Below, piece after piece: positions 1-5,999 of a stretch of 11,207 nucleotides of DNA. How positions within the stretch are numbered: position 1 is the stretch's first letter; every line of letters begins with the position of its first letter. The DNA comes from an uncultured Anaerostipes sp. (GTDB taxonomy: Bacteria; Bacillota; Clostridia; Lachnospirales; Lachnospiraceae): positions 1 to 11,207 of the forward strand of contig CAAEIR010000279.1 in assembly GCA_900756035.1 (NCBI GenBank), given 5' to 3'. The notes beneath the pieces were generated by a model, which was not told the origin of the DNA, searched no databases, and worked only from the letters and a program-made list of their open reading frames with translations. The translations under genes and the position numbers were made by a program.

Positions 1-86
1 TAAGCAGCTGCTTTGTCTACCCGCTTCACGTACTTATCGGCTGGCACAACATCAATTACTCTGCCATCCATGCAGTATGCTTTCAC
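1..86 (-). CDS. Partial phage ORF, 5' end only
   Basis: The N-terminal 28 residues are visible, starting from GTG at 86 and running off the left edge (VKAYCMDGRVIDVVPADKYV and onward). The GTG overlaps the TGA of the upstream 71-residue gene in a GTGA arrangement, the same kind of 4-nt coupling seen elsewhere in this operon, which supports it as a real gene. ATG at 71 is an alternative start. I do not recognise the family; its place after the replication gene suggests an early or middle phage function. Confidence 0.5.
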   Translation of the reverse strand, partial: MKAYCMDGRVIDVVPADKYVKRVDKAAA

Positions 87-298
87 TTTTTAATTACCAT
101 CTTAATGCCTAATGCGTGCATAGTAGCAAACATCACATCGACCGGCATCCTGTTTTTATACGATAAATAATTGTTCATTGAGTGATAACCAACAGCCACT
201 ATTTTTGCAAGTTTACGGTTGCTGATGTTTAACTCACCTTGACGTCTTATGATGATATCCAGGATGTTATCGTAAGTTGTCATATTTTTATTAACCAC
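83..298 (-). CDS. Small XRE-like helix-turn-helix protein
   Basis: 71 residues from a GTG start at 298, preceded by a GGGAGGAG ribosome site about 10 nt upstream. Residues about 24-67 (SNRKLAKIVAVGYHSMNNYL, then the MPVDVMFATMHALGIK stretch) have the spacing of a Cro/CI-type HTH: helix, turn, recognition helix, then a hydrophobic packing helix. It is a bare DNA-binding domain with no effector region. It lies 20 nt downstream of the replication gene and overlaps the next gene by 4 nt, so it is probably a late-early regulator co-transcribed with replication. The HTH call is from pattern only; the role is inferred. Confidence 0.65.
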   Translation of the reverse strand: MVNKNMTTYDNILDIIIRRQGELNISNRKLAKIVAVGYHSMNNYLSYKNRMPVDVMFATMHALGIKMVIKK

Positions 299-317
299 TT
301 ATCTCTCTCCTCCCTCG

Positions 318-1178
318 TCATAAACTGTTTCTGAGCTCTTCAATTTTCCTGTCGAATTCTTCCTCATCAAATTCAGGATCAGTTTTAATTAAATCTTGAT
401 TATCCCACCATGCAGGCAGCTGCTTTTCATTGGAGCTCATTTTGCTAGAATTGTTAGTATAGTTACCGTCAAGTATCTTTGCTAAGTTTGTATCCTTTAG
501 CATCCAGTCAAATGTCGCTGACCAGTTACGATTGTTTGCTCCCTTTAAAAAATCGCTCTGCTCTGCCAGTGTGAAGGCCTTTTGTAAAACGTCTGCTGTG
601 TAAGTCTTAAGTCTTGCCTTGATGGCTTTTTTACGAGCATCAGATAATTTTGTAAGGCGCGGGAACGACACGCAAGTGTTGTTATACATATCAGCGATTT
701 GCTGATAACATATATCTTCTTTCTTTTCATTCTTATCATTCTTTTCATTCTTATCATTCTTGTTTGTGTTCAACTGTTGTTCATCTGATGTTCGATTGTT
801 GTTCAATTGTTGTTCATTTGATGTTCGCCGTCCTTGGTATTTATCCCAATTTAATACGGTAATCAAGGAGTATTTGTTAGTCTTTTTGATGTTCAACATT
901 TCCATTTTTTCAAACAAACTCAACCATCTAAACAACGTAAGTCCATCAACACGTCGGTCTTTCTTTACATCGCGATTAAAATCGTCAGAAAGAGCTGCTC
1001 TGCCTGTGATAAATTGCCCCGCTTTTAGCTCTATGATTTGATTACCTACCACCTGCGTTTTTTCGTCATGTGTCGCTTTCATCAGACACATAAGCCATAG
1101 CTTTAGTTTGTCCGAATCAGCCCACACAGGGGTATCCGTAATTTGTCTGTATAGCTTTATGTATCCTTGTTTTGACAC
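318..1178 (-). CDS. Phage replisome organizer, DnaD-like replication initiator
   Basis: 286 residues from GTG at 1178, with AAGGAGAGG just upstream; an out-of-frame ATG at 1180 opens only a seven-codon peptide. Residues 1-115 look like the winged-helix N-terminal domain of phage replisome organizers (GYIKLYRQITDTPVWAD at the start, FRWLSLFEKMEMLN in the middle, LITVLNWDKYQ at the end). Residues 116-155 form a low-complexity N/K/E/Q linker encoded by tandem DNA repeats. Residues 160-240 match the C-terminal region typical of these proteins, including SDFLKG and WSATFDWMLKDTNLAKILDG. Family members bind the phage origin and recruit the helicase loader and helicase. The linker DNA probably contains the origin itself. 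It is the last large gene of the leftward operon inside the window; the loader and helicase genes, if present, would lie off the left edge. Confidence 0.88.
   Translation of the reverse strand: MSKQGYIKLYRQITDTPVWADSDKLKLWLMCLMKATHDEKTQVVGNQIIELKAGQFITGRAALSDDFNRDVKKDRRVDGLTLFRWLSLFEKMEMLNIKKTNKYSLITVLNWDKYQGRRTSNEQQLNNNRTSDEQQLNTNKNDKNEKNDKNEKKEDICYQQIADMYNNTCVSFPRLTKLSDARKKAIKARLKTYTADVLQKAFTLAEQSDFLKGANNRNWSATFDWMLKDTNLAKILDGNYTNNSSKMSSNEKQLPAWWDNQDLIKTDPEFDEEEFDRKIEELRNSL
726..761. repeat. Four tandem 9-bp AT-rich repeats in replication gene
   Basis: Consensus WTCATTCTT on the plus strand, four copies without gaps, also readable as an exact 18-bp duplication (726-743 and 744-761). It encodes the repeated Lys-Asn-Asp/Glu linker of the replication protein. 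It sits 5 bp from the 11-bp box array and is a candidate unwinding region. Because 9 is a multiple of three, simple codon-repeat expansion is an alternative explanation. Confidence 0.8.
767..827. repeat. Iteron array, candidate phage origin of replication
   Basis: TGTTC occurs at 767, 778, 789, 800, 811 and 822, exactly 11 bp apart each time. A 33-bp higher-order unit is seen as 762-794 and 795-827. The minus-strand reading is GAACA, once per helical turn. The array lies within the linker-coding part of the DnaD-like replication gene, the place where several siphophages carry their origin. The arrangement is directly visible; the origin function is inferred. Confidence 0.65.
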
Positions 1179-1197
1179 ATTTCCTCTCCTTTAAAAA

Positions 1198-1362
1198 TTA
1201 GCTTTCTGTGACAAGAATCTCGCACTTGCTGTTGTCTATCTCAATTCGTGTTTCATCTGTGTTAGCACTCGCGTCGCTTATTTCAATGCTTATCGTATAC
1301 TCTTTGAGCAAATTTTCTGGCACACATCGTTCTACGATGTTTTTCATTTCTTCCCAATTCAT
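1198..1362 (-). CDS. Hypothetical 54-residue phage protein
   Basis: ATG at 1362 is preceded by AAAGGAG, and the start lies one base after the stop of the DUF1064 reading frame, indicating translational coupling. The sequence begins MNWEEMKNIVERCVPENLLK and continues with an acidic, beta-prone stretch ending CEILVTES. There is no membrane segment or recognisable motif. It ends 20 nt before the replication gene start, so it is part of the same operon. I do not recognise the family. Confidence 0.6.
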   Translation of the reverse strand: MNWEEMKNIVERCVPENLLKEYTISIEISDASANTDETRIEIDNSKCEILVTES

Positions 1363-1363
1363 T

Positions 1364-1743
1364 TTATGTCTCCTTTATCTCAATACCCTTTAATTCCGCC
1401 ATTAGGCGCCGCTTTATGCGGTATACAGGCGTTTTAACTCCTTTGGCATCCTCCACTATCAGCTGACCGTTTCCGTCGTTATACGTAAAGTCTGCTATGT
1501 ATCTAATAGGCATACCGTACTTGCTCTTGGGTATTAACCAAACGGTACCTGCAGGCGGAGGTTTGTTATCTCCCCTGCCTGCTCCAGTAGCCATAATTCT
1601 AGGTATCTTGATGCCTCGTGTTTTGATGCGAAGGTTATCCCGTCCACCTCTGTTTTAACAGCTCCGTATTTGCTCTTTTTGGGCTTTGTGGGAGGTGTTT
1701 GTACAGAGGTATACTTGCGTCCGTCTGGGTAGTTAATCATCAA
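1364..1743 (-). pseudogene. DUF1064 nuclease-like protein, split by a frameshift
   Basis: Two reading frames together make one DUF1064-type protein. The N-terminal part (1743 to about 1537) runs through VDGITFASKHEASRYLEL to LRLQVPF and then hits TAA one codon later. The C-terminal part resumes in the -1 frame at WLIPKSKYGMPIRYIADFTY, followed by IVEDAKGVKTPVYRIKRRLM, and ends at 1364. Joined, it would be about 126 residues, normal for the family. The D and DxK residues in ADFTY/VEDAKG resemble a PD-(D/E)XK nuclease core, so the break separates the helix carrying the conserved Glu from the catalytic strand. The second frame has no ribosome site at its ATG (1594). No slippery sequence is present at the junction (codons CCG TTT GGT TAA), so a lost base, either a real mutation or an assembly error, is the likeliest cause. 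The start at 1743 overlaps the upstream stop as ATGA. Confidence 0.8.
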
Positions 1744-2210
1744 CCACCAAATTCCTCAAACCGTACCGCTTCCATTTTCTTTTTCACTGCATTCATTTTT
1801 GATTCAATACTTTCATAAGCGATTTTAAAGCGTTTTAGGTCACTTTCTTTCTTCGCCAGTGCAACTCTTTTATCTTTTACAAAATCGCTTGCCAGCGCTT
1901 GGAAATAGATCATAGCAGGCGGTTTCCCTTCATGCGTCTTTTCGTATACATCCCTCTGCTTATATACCTGCAGGTTTTCTTCGTTAGAAACGTCCGCTTT
2001 CATGACATTCACATCCTCATAAAGGCGCGCAATCATTTCTCCGATAAGATATAACTGATTTGCTAGATTTTCGATGTTTCCTGCATACTGACTGGGAGCG
2101 CAGGCATCTACTTCATAACTGCTTATGAGTACATCCAGTTGTTCCTTGATTTGTATGTTCTCCCATTCCTTAATTCGGAAGGGATTGAACAGATATAAAC
2201 GTTCATTCAT
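1740..2210 (-). CDS. Hypothetical phage protein with coiled-coil C-terminus
   Basis: 156 residues, beginning MNERLYLFNPFRIKEWENIQ. Residues about 30-75 look helical, and residues 110-150 are rich in Lys/Glu with heptad-like hydrophobics (VALAKKESDLKRFKIAYESI), suggesting a coiled coil. No catalytic motif is evident. It is coupled at both ends by ATGA overlaps, to the HNH gene upstream and the DUF1064 gene downstream, so it belongs to the recombination/replication block. I do not recognise its family. Confidence 0.75.
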   Translation of the reverse strand: MNERLYLFNPFRIKEWENIQIKEQLDVLISSYEVDACAPSQYAGNIENLANQLYLIGEMIARLYEDVNVMKADVSNEENLQVYKQRDVYEKTHEGKPPAMIYFQALASDFVKDKRVALAKKESDLKRFKIAYESIESKMNAVKKKMEAVRFEEFGG

Positions 2211-2512
2211 TTTCTGTACCTCAATTCCAATTCATCCCAATCTGGATAACATTTTTTCAGGTATTCCCTCATCGCGAATTTAAACCTCTTAGTGTGTGTC
2301 CCTTGGTCTGCCTGTTGATGGCATTTTACACATCCGCAAGCTAGATTTTGTGGTATTCCTAACCCTCCTGCTCCACGGGATATATAGTGGCAGATTTGAG
2401 GGGAAGAAAGGTATTTACCACACCAGATGCACCTGCTACCGTCCCGCTCTTTAACAGTCTGCCTCACCTTTGGTGATATGTCGCAGGCTTTAGAACGCTT
2501 CGATTTCGCCAT
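2207..2512 (-). CDS. HNH endonuclease-like protein
   Basis: 101 residues. Zinc-binding pairs Cys28-x2-Cys31 (CIWCGK) and Cys61-x2-Cys64 (CVKCH) flank an HNH core: His42 in ICHYISRGAGG, Asn56 in GIPQNL, and His65 after the second Cys pair. The size and layout fit small phage HNH proteins, which cut DNA and are found in phage early or packaging regions. The start at 2512 overlaps the upstream gene by 23 nt and has a modest AAAGG site; the stop forms ATGA with the next gene. Its specific substrate cannot be told from sequence. The position among recombination genes suggests a role in phage DNA processing. Confidence 0.85.
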   Translation of the reverse strand: MAKSKRSKACDISPKVRQTVKERDGSRCIWCGKYLSSPQICHYISRGAGGLGIPQNLACGCVKCHQQADQGTHTKRFKFAMREYLKKCYPDWDELELRYRK

Positions 2513-2882
2513 TGGTGACTACCTTTATCTGTTCGACTTCCGGAGTAACTTCAGTAATCATATTATCTGATGTCACTCCTTTCTTAATGCTTAATCGTAC
2601 ATGTTCTTTTATCGGCGTTATTTTTACAAACTTTTTATGCATCGCAGGGAATTTCTTTTTAAATGCTTTTGTGTCGAATTTTTCAGATTCACCTTCCAGT
2701 ACCAGCGAAATAGTGATGTTCTCATCCTTGTAACCGGTGATTCCTCTCTTTTTCATTTCTTGCAGAAGCTGATTTCTAAACTCCTTTTCTTGCTCTTGAA
2801 TAGCTTCCATAGCCTCTTTAAATGCAATAATCTTTCTTTCTGCATCAATTGAAAGACTGTTATCAGTTTTCAATAATTTCAT
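2490..2882 (-). CDS. Hypothetical phage protein with N-terminal coiled coil, next to RecT
   Basis: 130 residues. Residues about 12-50 are a strongly predicted helix (AERKIIAFKEAMEAIQEQEK), followed by GITGYKDENITISLVLEG and a lysine-rich stretch with a KKFPAMHKKFVK segment. The helix followed by a beta-containing tail loosely recalls Siphovirus Gp157-type proteins found beside RecT genes, but I would not assign it. The ATG at 2882 overlaps the RecT stop as ATGA with GGAGG upstream, so the two are translationally coupled and probably act in the same process. Confidence 0.7.
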   Translation of the reverse strand: MKLLKTDNSLSIDAERKIIAFKEAMEAIQEQEKEFRNQLLQEMKKRGITGYKDENITISLVLEGESEKFDTKAFKKKFPAMHKKFVKITPIKEHVRLSIKKGVTSDNMITEVTPEVEQIKVVTNGEIEAF

Positions 2883-3724
2883 CCATTGTCCTCCTGTTCT
2901 AAAATGCTTTCATAGGTATCACATAGTTTTTTTATCTGTTCTACATTTAACACGCTGATATCCTGTGTAGCGATACCAGCTGCCATCGTTATAAAGTCAT
3001 TATTTTCCTTACTTCGGAAATCATATCCTTTAGCAGTCAGCTCTTTGCGTAATTTTGCATACCATTCTGTCGCATCTTCGAGGCGTTCGTCCTTTTTGGG
3101 CTTCTGTATTTGCGATTTTCCGTTGATTTCTGATGCATCCCATGCCTCATCAGCTTCAATCATCCCTCCGCAATCTTCCACGAAGGTTTCTCTCAGCGCT
3201 CTTACGAGCGCAACCTTTTCCACCATAGTTGCGCCTTTTGTAGCCCAGTTGCTGTTGAGCTCTCCATTCTTTTTTCGCTGTGCAACTTCGTCGAATGATA
3301 CAGTGATTTCTGTCGGATGGCCAATATCTTTGCGATATACTTTAGCCCATCCTCCAACAAGTTGCTCATCGCTTAAACGGAATGTTCCTTTTCTGAAATC
3401 GACAGTACCATCCGGAAGTTTCACAATAATTCCCTGTTCCCTTCCGTCGTAATTCTGGTTCATAATAGCTCTCTTTAAGATAGCATCTTTTCCGACGACC
3501 ATTTGTGCAGGCTGATTCCCGAATTTGATTAGATACGCCTCTTTTGTGAATGGATTAAGCTTTCTGACTTTGCACAACTCCGAAAAGAATTTAAACTCCT
3601 GAATCGTAATCTCTCCTGCATCACTTCCTGCAATGAAGTTCTGTACAATACTCGGGGTTAGTCTGATATTACTTCCTTCAACGCTGTATTCAACAACAGC
3701 GATTTCGTCTTTATTTTCGTTCAT
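2879..3724 (-). CDS. bet: Phage recombination protein Bet (RecT family)
   Basis: 281 residues with a strong AGGAGG site before ATG 3724. The core spans roughly residues 20-195. Recognisable stretches include FFSELCKVRKLNPFTKEAYL, GKDAILKRAIMNQNYDG, and NWATKGATMVEKVALVRALRE, which are typical of the Bet/RecT family. These proteins coat single-stranded DNA and anneal complementary strands during phage recombination and replication. The C-terminal 80 residues are charged and variable, as usual. No lambda-type or YqaJ-type exonuclease partner is recognisable nearby; the unassigned 235-residue gene immediately upstream occupies a place where a partner is often found. Start and length are normal for the family. 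Confidence 0.9.
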   Translation of the reverse strand: MNENKDEIAVVEYSVEGSNIRLTPSIVQNFIAGSDAGEITIQEFKFFSELCKVRKLNPFTKEAYLIKFGNQPAQMVVGKDAILKRAIMNQNYDGREQGIIVKLPDGTVDFRKGTFRLSDEQLVGGWAKVYRKDIGHPTEITVSFDEVAQRKKNGELNSNWATKGATMVEKVALVRALRETFVEDCGGMIEADEAWDASEINGKSQIQKPKKDERLEDATEWYAKLRKELTAKGYDFRSKENNDFITMAAGIATQDISVLNVEQIKKLCDTYESILEQEDNG

Positions 3725-3734
3725 CCCTTACCTC

Positions 3735-4442
3735 CTAAATCGCTTCCAGAAGGTCTTTCATTTCCTCCTGATAATCGTCTGTTTCGATGTATGTCTTATA
3801 CTGGCTGATTTCTTTTAAGACATTTTCAATCTCATTTTCTTCCAACCTGTTCATAACCGTTTGATATTTTGTATCGTCGCCGATTGATTCTGCAAACACG
3901 AGATAAAAGTCAGTCAGCAAATGATATTCGTATGCGCTGCGTAGCCTCTGAATGTATTCATTGTTTTGCTTGTTATCGTCTACATACTTGTCAATATACG
4001 CCTCTCTAATTTCCTCGTTTGTAACGCCTTCATCGTCCAAAAATTCGGATGCTAAGGCAGTTAATTTCTCTATTTCGATATCACCCTGCTGTTTAGCATC
4101 TATATATACGGGTAAATCTTCAAGCACATGGTTCCTTTCGTGATAACCGATCATTCTGAATATAGCTCCGTTTATACTTTTGATAAGAAATTTGATACTG
4201 CTGCTTTTGAGGGAGTATGATACATCCTCTTGATCTCCCCATGTATTTGGTCTACCGTTGTCCCGCAGGTTCAGGCGAAACACAATTCTCATATTTTCCG
4301 TTTCAATTTTTGTCAATTTGATAGTGATGACAAAATCCTTATACTCAAACAGCGTCCATGTTTTCTGCCATAATGCAGGGTTAAGATAATTTTTGATGAT
4401 AAAACTGTAGTCCATTTTCCAAGTTTTAATAGCTGGTAACAT
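3735..4442 (-). CDS. Unrecognised 235-residue phage protein upstream of Bet
   Basis: ATG at 4442 follows AAGGAGGAAG at good spacing, and the gene ends 10 nt before Bet, so they are co-transcribed. The N-terminal half (to about residue 110) has alternating beta-like segments (DFVITIKLTKIETENMRIVF) and the segment RMIGYHERNHVLEDLPVYID. The C-terminal half is helical and very acidic, ending EEMKDLLEAI. I see no Walker motif, PD-(D/E)XK core, zinc site or OB-fold signature. Its position suggests a recombination function (a nuclease, single-strand binding protein or Bet modulator), but that is inference from context only. Confidence 0.75.
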   Translation of the reverse strand: MLPAIKTWKMDYSFIIKNYLNPALWQKTWTLFEYKDFVITIKLTKIETENMRIVFRLNLRDNGRPNTWGDQEDVSYSLKSSSIKFLIKSINGAIFRMIGYHERNHVLEDLPVYIDAKQQGDIEIEKLTALASEFLDDEGVTNEEIREAYIDKYVDDNKQNNEYIQRLRSAYEYHLLTDFYLVFAESIGDDTKYQTVMNRLEENEIENVLKEISQYKTYIETDDYQEEMKDLLEAI

Positions 4443-4454
4443 ATCTCTTCCTCC

Positions 4455-4700
4455 TTAAAATATTTCTTGTGTTGACTTTATGCTACGCTCTGCAGCAGTC
4501 ATATGCGTGTAATCTTTGCCATCCTCATAAATGGGAAATACTTCATCACTTGGCGTTCTTCTCCAAGGTCCTTCGCTTTCCCATAAGCCGTAAATGCATT
4601 TACGACACATTTCTTTTCCGTCTCTCCAGTGCAGCATACCGTAATACTCGTGTCTACCGCATTTGGGACATACAACGACCTTCTTCATGATGTCATTCAT
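4455..4700 (-). CDS. Small zinc-ribbon phage protein
   Basis: 81 residues from ATG 4700, chosen over upstream ATG codons in the same frame because AAAGGA lies 9 nt upstream and the upstream region is already used by another small ORF in a different frame. Cys11-x2-Cys14 (CPKCGRHEYYG) and Cys32-x2-Cys35 (CRKCIYG) form a treble-clef or ribbon-like zinc site. The remainder, including DEVFPIYEDGKDYTHMTAAE, is unassigned. It probably binds nucleic acid or a protein partner; the actual role is unknown. It overlaps the upstream 44-residue ORF by 8 nt. Confidence 0.65.
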   Translation of the reverse strand: MNDIMKKVVVCPKCGRHEYYGMLHWRDGKEMCRKCIYGLWESEGPWRRTPSDEVFPIYEDGKDYTHMTAAERSIKSTQEIF

Positions 4701-4827
4701 ATTCAGTAATCCTTTCTTCTTTCTTAGCTTCTGCATCTTCTGCCTGCAGGTCTGACAGCTCCTCTGCTGACGGCTCCCATTCTTCATCGTAGTGTTCTGG
4801 ATCCATGCGGTTATAGATGGTTTTCAT
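4693..4827 (-). CDS. Hypothetical 44-residue acidic protein
   Basis: ATG at 4827 follows GGAGAAG. The product starts MKTIYNRMDPEHYDEEWEPS and is dominated by Glu/Asp/Ala, then a KKEE stretch to ITEYE. It overlaps the zinc-ribbon start by 8 nt and the upstream 45-residue ORF by 17 nt, a packing typical of phage early small genes. There is no motif; the very acidic composition is compatible with a DNA-mimic or inhibitor peptide, but nothing proves it. Confidence 0.5.
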   Translation of the reverse strand: MKTIYNRMDPEHYDEEWEPSAEELSDLQAEDAEAKKEERITEYE

Positions 4828-4948
4828 GATGCTTCTCCAGCAAAACAATCGGGTCGCATATAACCCCCATACGCAGGGTGTTGTACATGTTGATAACTAG
4901 GTATATTGTTAATACTGCATGACCGATTACTATGTATTCCCACATCAT
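4811..4948 (-). CDS. Hypothetical 45-residue protein with one membrane segment
   Basis: Two consecutive ATG codons at 4948-4943 are preceded by GGAGGAC inside the end of the upstream gene, whose TAA shares a base with the start (TAATG). Residues about 4-20 (EYIVIGHAVLTIYLVIN) are hydrophobic enough for a single transmembrane helix, followed by a polar tail ending HHENHL. It is probably a small inner-membrane phage protein. The function is not recognisable. Confidence 0.55.
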   Translation of the reverse strand: MMWEYIVIGHAVLTIYLVINMYNTLRMGVICDPIVLLEKHHENHL

Positions 4949-5274
4949 TAGTCCTCCAGCTCATCTGCATGTTCTCTCAGCCACACTTCTGCTCTCTGTG
5001 CCATGAGGTTAATTTCCCTTGCGCGATGGCGGTTCTCATTTATGTAGTGTTCTACCTCTGACGCTGTTTGCGGTAACCAATATCCTTTATCTGACGATGA
5101 GGACATGACCGGTATTCCTTCGCAGCGCAGGTCTTCAATGATTAATCTGTTTGTGCGATCATCCATACCGGTTATTTGTTTTAACATCGGTCTGGATATT
5201 GCGTTATCTTTACCCTTACGGAGTATCATTCGTACTTGATTTTTGGCAAAGATATACGGTGTTTCTTTCGTCAA
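4948..5274 (-). CDS. Phage winged-helix-like DNA-binding protein
   Basis: 108 residues from TTG at 5274, chosen because AGAGGGAT lies upstream and because the open frame beyond it (to 5421) runs into the divergent gene and its promoter without a ribosome site. Residues about 8-75 (KNQVRMILRKGKDNAISRPM, then ITGMDDRTNRLIIEDLRCEG and KGYWLP) match a small phage winged-helix pattern: helix, recognition helix, and a beta wing. The C-terminus is a charged helix. Such proteins are common at the head of early operons in Bacillota phages and probably act as regulators or replication accessory factors. It is divergent from the membrane-protein locus at 5333. Confidence 0.7.
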   Translation of the reverse strand: MTKETPYIFAKNQVRMILRKGKDNAISRPMLKQITGMDDRTNRLIIEDLRCEGIPVMSSSSDKGYWLPQTASEVEHYINENRHRAREINLMAQRAEVWLREHADELED

Positions 5275-5298
5275 TTTATCCCTCTTTTCGTGTTTATG

Positions 5299-5307
5299 TG
5301 ATATGAT
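5299..5307 (+). promoter_or_regulatory. Extended -10 promoter for the 5333 membrane locus
   Basis: TGATATGAT is an extended -10 element (TGnTATGAT). No good -35 is seen, which fits the extended class. The transcript would begin near 5314, about 20 nt before the GTG start at 5333. Confidence 0.45.
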
Positions 5308-5332
5308 TATGTGTAAAAGAAAGGGTGGTTTT

Positions 5333-5479
5333 GTGAAATTGATTGATATCATATTTTGGTTTTTGGTACTTTGGCTTTGTCTTAACTTATATTTACTTAT
5401 TAAAGTGAAACGACTTCGCAATCTTTATATGGCTTTTTTTACTCAAGAGAAATTGATATTTTCAAGATTGCAGGATTGA
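5333..5479 (+). CDS. Small membrane protein, possible first part of a frameshifted gene
   Basis: 48 residues from GTG 5333, with AAAGGGTGG a few bases upstream. Residues about 5-23 (DIIFWFLVLWLCLNLYLLI) form one clear transmembrane helix, followed by basic KVKRLRN, so the N-terminus is probably outside and the C-terminus inside. It ends at a TGA that overlaps a TTG start of the next frame. The gene lies on the strand opposite to the early operon, with its own promoter and AT-rich sequence, as expected of a moron. It may be an independent small gene, or the first segment of a roughly 169-residue membrane protein made by -1 slippage at 5434-5440. Confidence 0.6.
   Translation: MKLIDIIFWFLVLWLCLNLYLLIKVKRLRNLYMAFFTQEKLIFSRLQD
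5434..5440 (+). other. Candidate -1 ribosomal slippery site (T TTT TTT)
   Basis: Seven T residues in the phase T_TTT_TTT relative to the 5333 frame (GCT TTT TTT ACT). A -1 shift here enters the frame that continues open to 5841. The same homopolymer is equally a likely place for a mutation or sequencing indel. Confidence 0.4.
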
Positions 5480-5841
5480 AAAGTAGTAAAATCGGATTTG
5501 CTCAACCAGTAGGTTACAACATGATTGAATCAGGAAATGCAAAGGTATGGTCCAACATGTTTGTTAATGATAAAAGGATTGTACGTGCCGTACTCGATGA
5601 TTTCGAGGAAGCGAACGGTATCTTTGCATCAAGATTAAGAAATACATTAAATCCTTTTTATTGGTTGCTCCGTATCATTCTTCTTCCTAAATATATAATT
5701 ACGTATCTAGGTATAAAAACAGATACCTTTATTACAAAGCTAGTGCAGCTCATTTATTGGATATGGATTGTTTTTTATGCGATATACAATTCTCAAGTAA
5801 ATGCATATATTCAATCTTTGGTATCTAAAGTTTTTAACTGA
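5476..5841 (+). CDS. Membrane protein, downstream part of the split locus
   Basis: Read alone it is 121 residues from TTG 5476, overlapping the previous stop as TTGA; the ribosome site (AGG two bases before) is poor. The frame is open back to 5404, so a -1 shift at 5434-5440 would give about 169 residues in total. Features are a soluble stretch beginning GFAQPVGYNMIESGNAKVWS, an amphipathic helix (IVRAVLDDFEEANGIFASRL), then hydrophobic segments at residues 60-80 (FYWLLRIILLPKYIITYLGI) and 88-105 (LVQLIYWIWIVFYAIY). The AQPVGY segment followed by an NP-FW-type hydrophobic stretch reminds me of single-frame Bacillota membrane proteins of similar total length; this is memory, not a search result. 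Lysogenic conversion or superinfection exclusion is a plausible role. Confidence 0.6.
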   Translation: MKSSKIGFAQPVGYNMIESGNAKVWSNMFVNDKRIVRAVLDDFEEANGIFASRLRNTLNPFYWLLRIILLPKYIITYLGIKTDTFITKLVQLIYWIWIVFYAIYNSQVNAYIQSLVSKVFN

Positions 5842-5933
5842 TCTATCCGTTCTTTTCTCCAACTTTTTATAAGTACTAAAGCGATATTGTCTAATAACAT
5901 CCACCAAAATAGTAATTCTTTGATTTCTTCCAT
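5811..5933 (-). CDS. Hypothetical 40-residue hydrophobic peptide
   Basis: ATG at 5933 has AAGGGAG at suitable spacing. The peptide has a hydrophobic stretch (KELLFWWMLLDNIALVLI) followed by a basic segment (KSWRKERIDQLK). This architecture, a short membrane helix plus charged tail, resembles type I toxin peptides and small phage membrane proteins. It runs convergently into the last 31 nt of the plus-strand membrane gene. No convincing leftward promoter is visible, so expression would depend on read-through from the early operon. Its reality is moderately supported by the ribosome site alone. Confidence 0.45.
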   Translation of the reverse strand: MEEIKELLFWWMLLDNIALVLIKSWRKERIDQLKTLDTKD

Positions 5934-5947
5934 TTTAATTCACTCCC

Positions 5948-5976
5948 TTGCTTTTCCACTTTGTTTCCCTTATAAT
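5948..5976 (+). promoter_or_regulatory. Plus-strand promoter before a palindrome and terminator
   Basis: TTGCTT at 5948-5953, a 17-bp spacer, and a perfect TATAAT at 5971-5976. Transcription would start near 5983. There is no ORF before the terminator at 6010-6047. Confidence 0.5.
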
Positions 5977-5999
5977 AAGATTGAATCTTTTTATAAGGG
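5967..5999. repeat. 33-bp near-perfect palindrome over a -10 box
   Basis: Left arm 5967-5982 and right arm 5984-5999 match at 15 of 16 positions around a central G at 5983. The outer arms are CCCTTATAA and TTATAAGGG; the inner arms are AAGATT and AATCTT. It covers the TATAAT of the promoter at 5948-5976 and its expected start point, so it could be an operator. There is no T-run after it, so it is not a typical terminator. Confidence 0.75.

Noticed and set aside
726..827. CRISPR array
   Set aside because: The repeat units are 9 and 11 bp with no unique spacers, and they lie within a coding gene.
760..1041. 93-codon plus-strand ORF opposite the replication gene
   Set aside because: It is the antisense shadow of the conserved replication protein, has no ribosome site, and its cysteine-rich repeats are simply the iterons read backwards.
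1534..1600. Programmed frameshift in the DUF1064 gene
   Set aside because: The codons CCG TTT GGT TAA do not allow tRNA re-pairing in the -1 frame, so a simple base loss is more likely.
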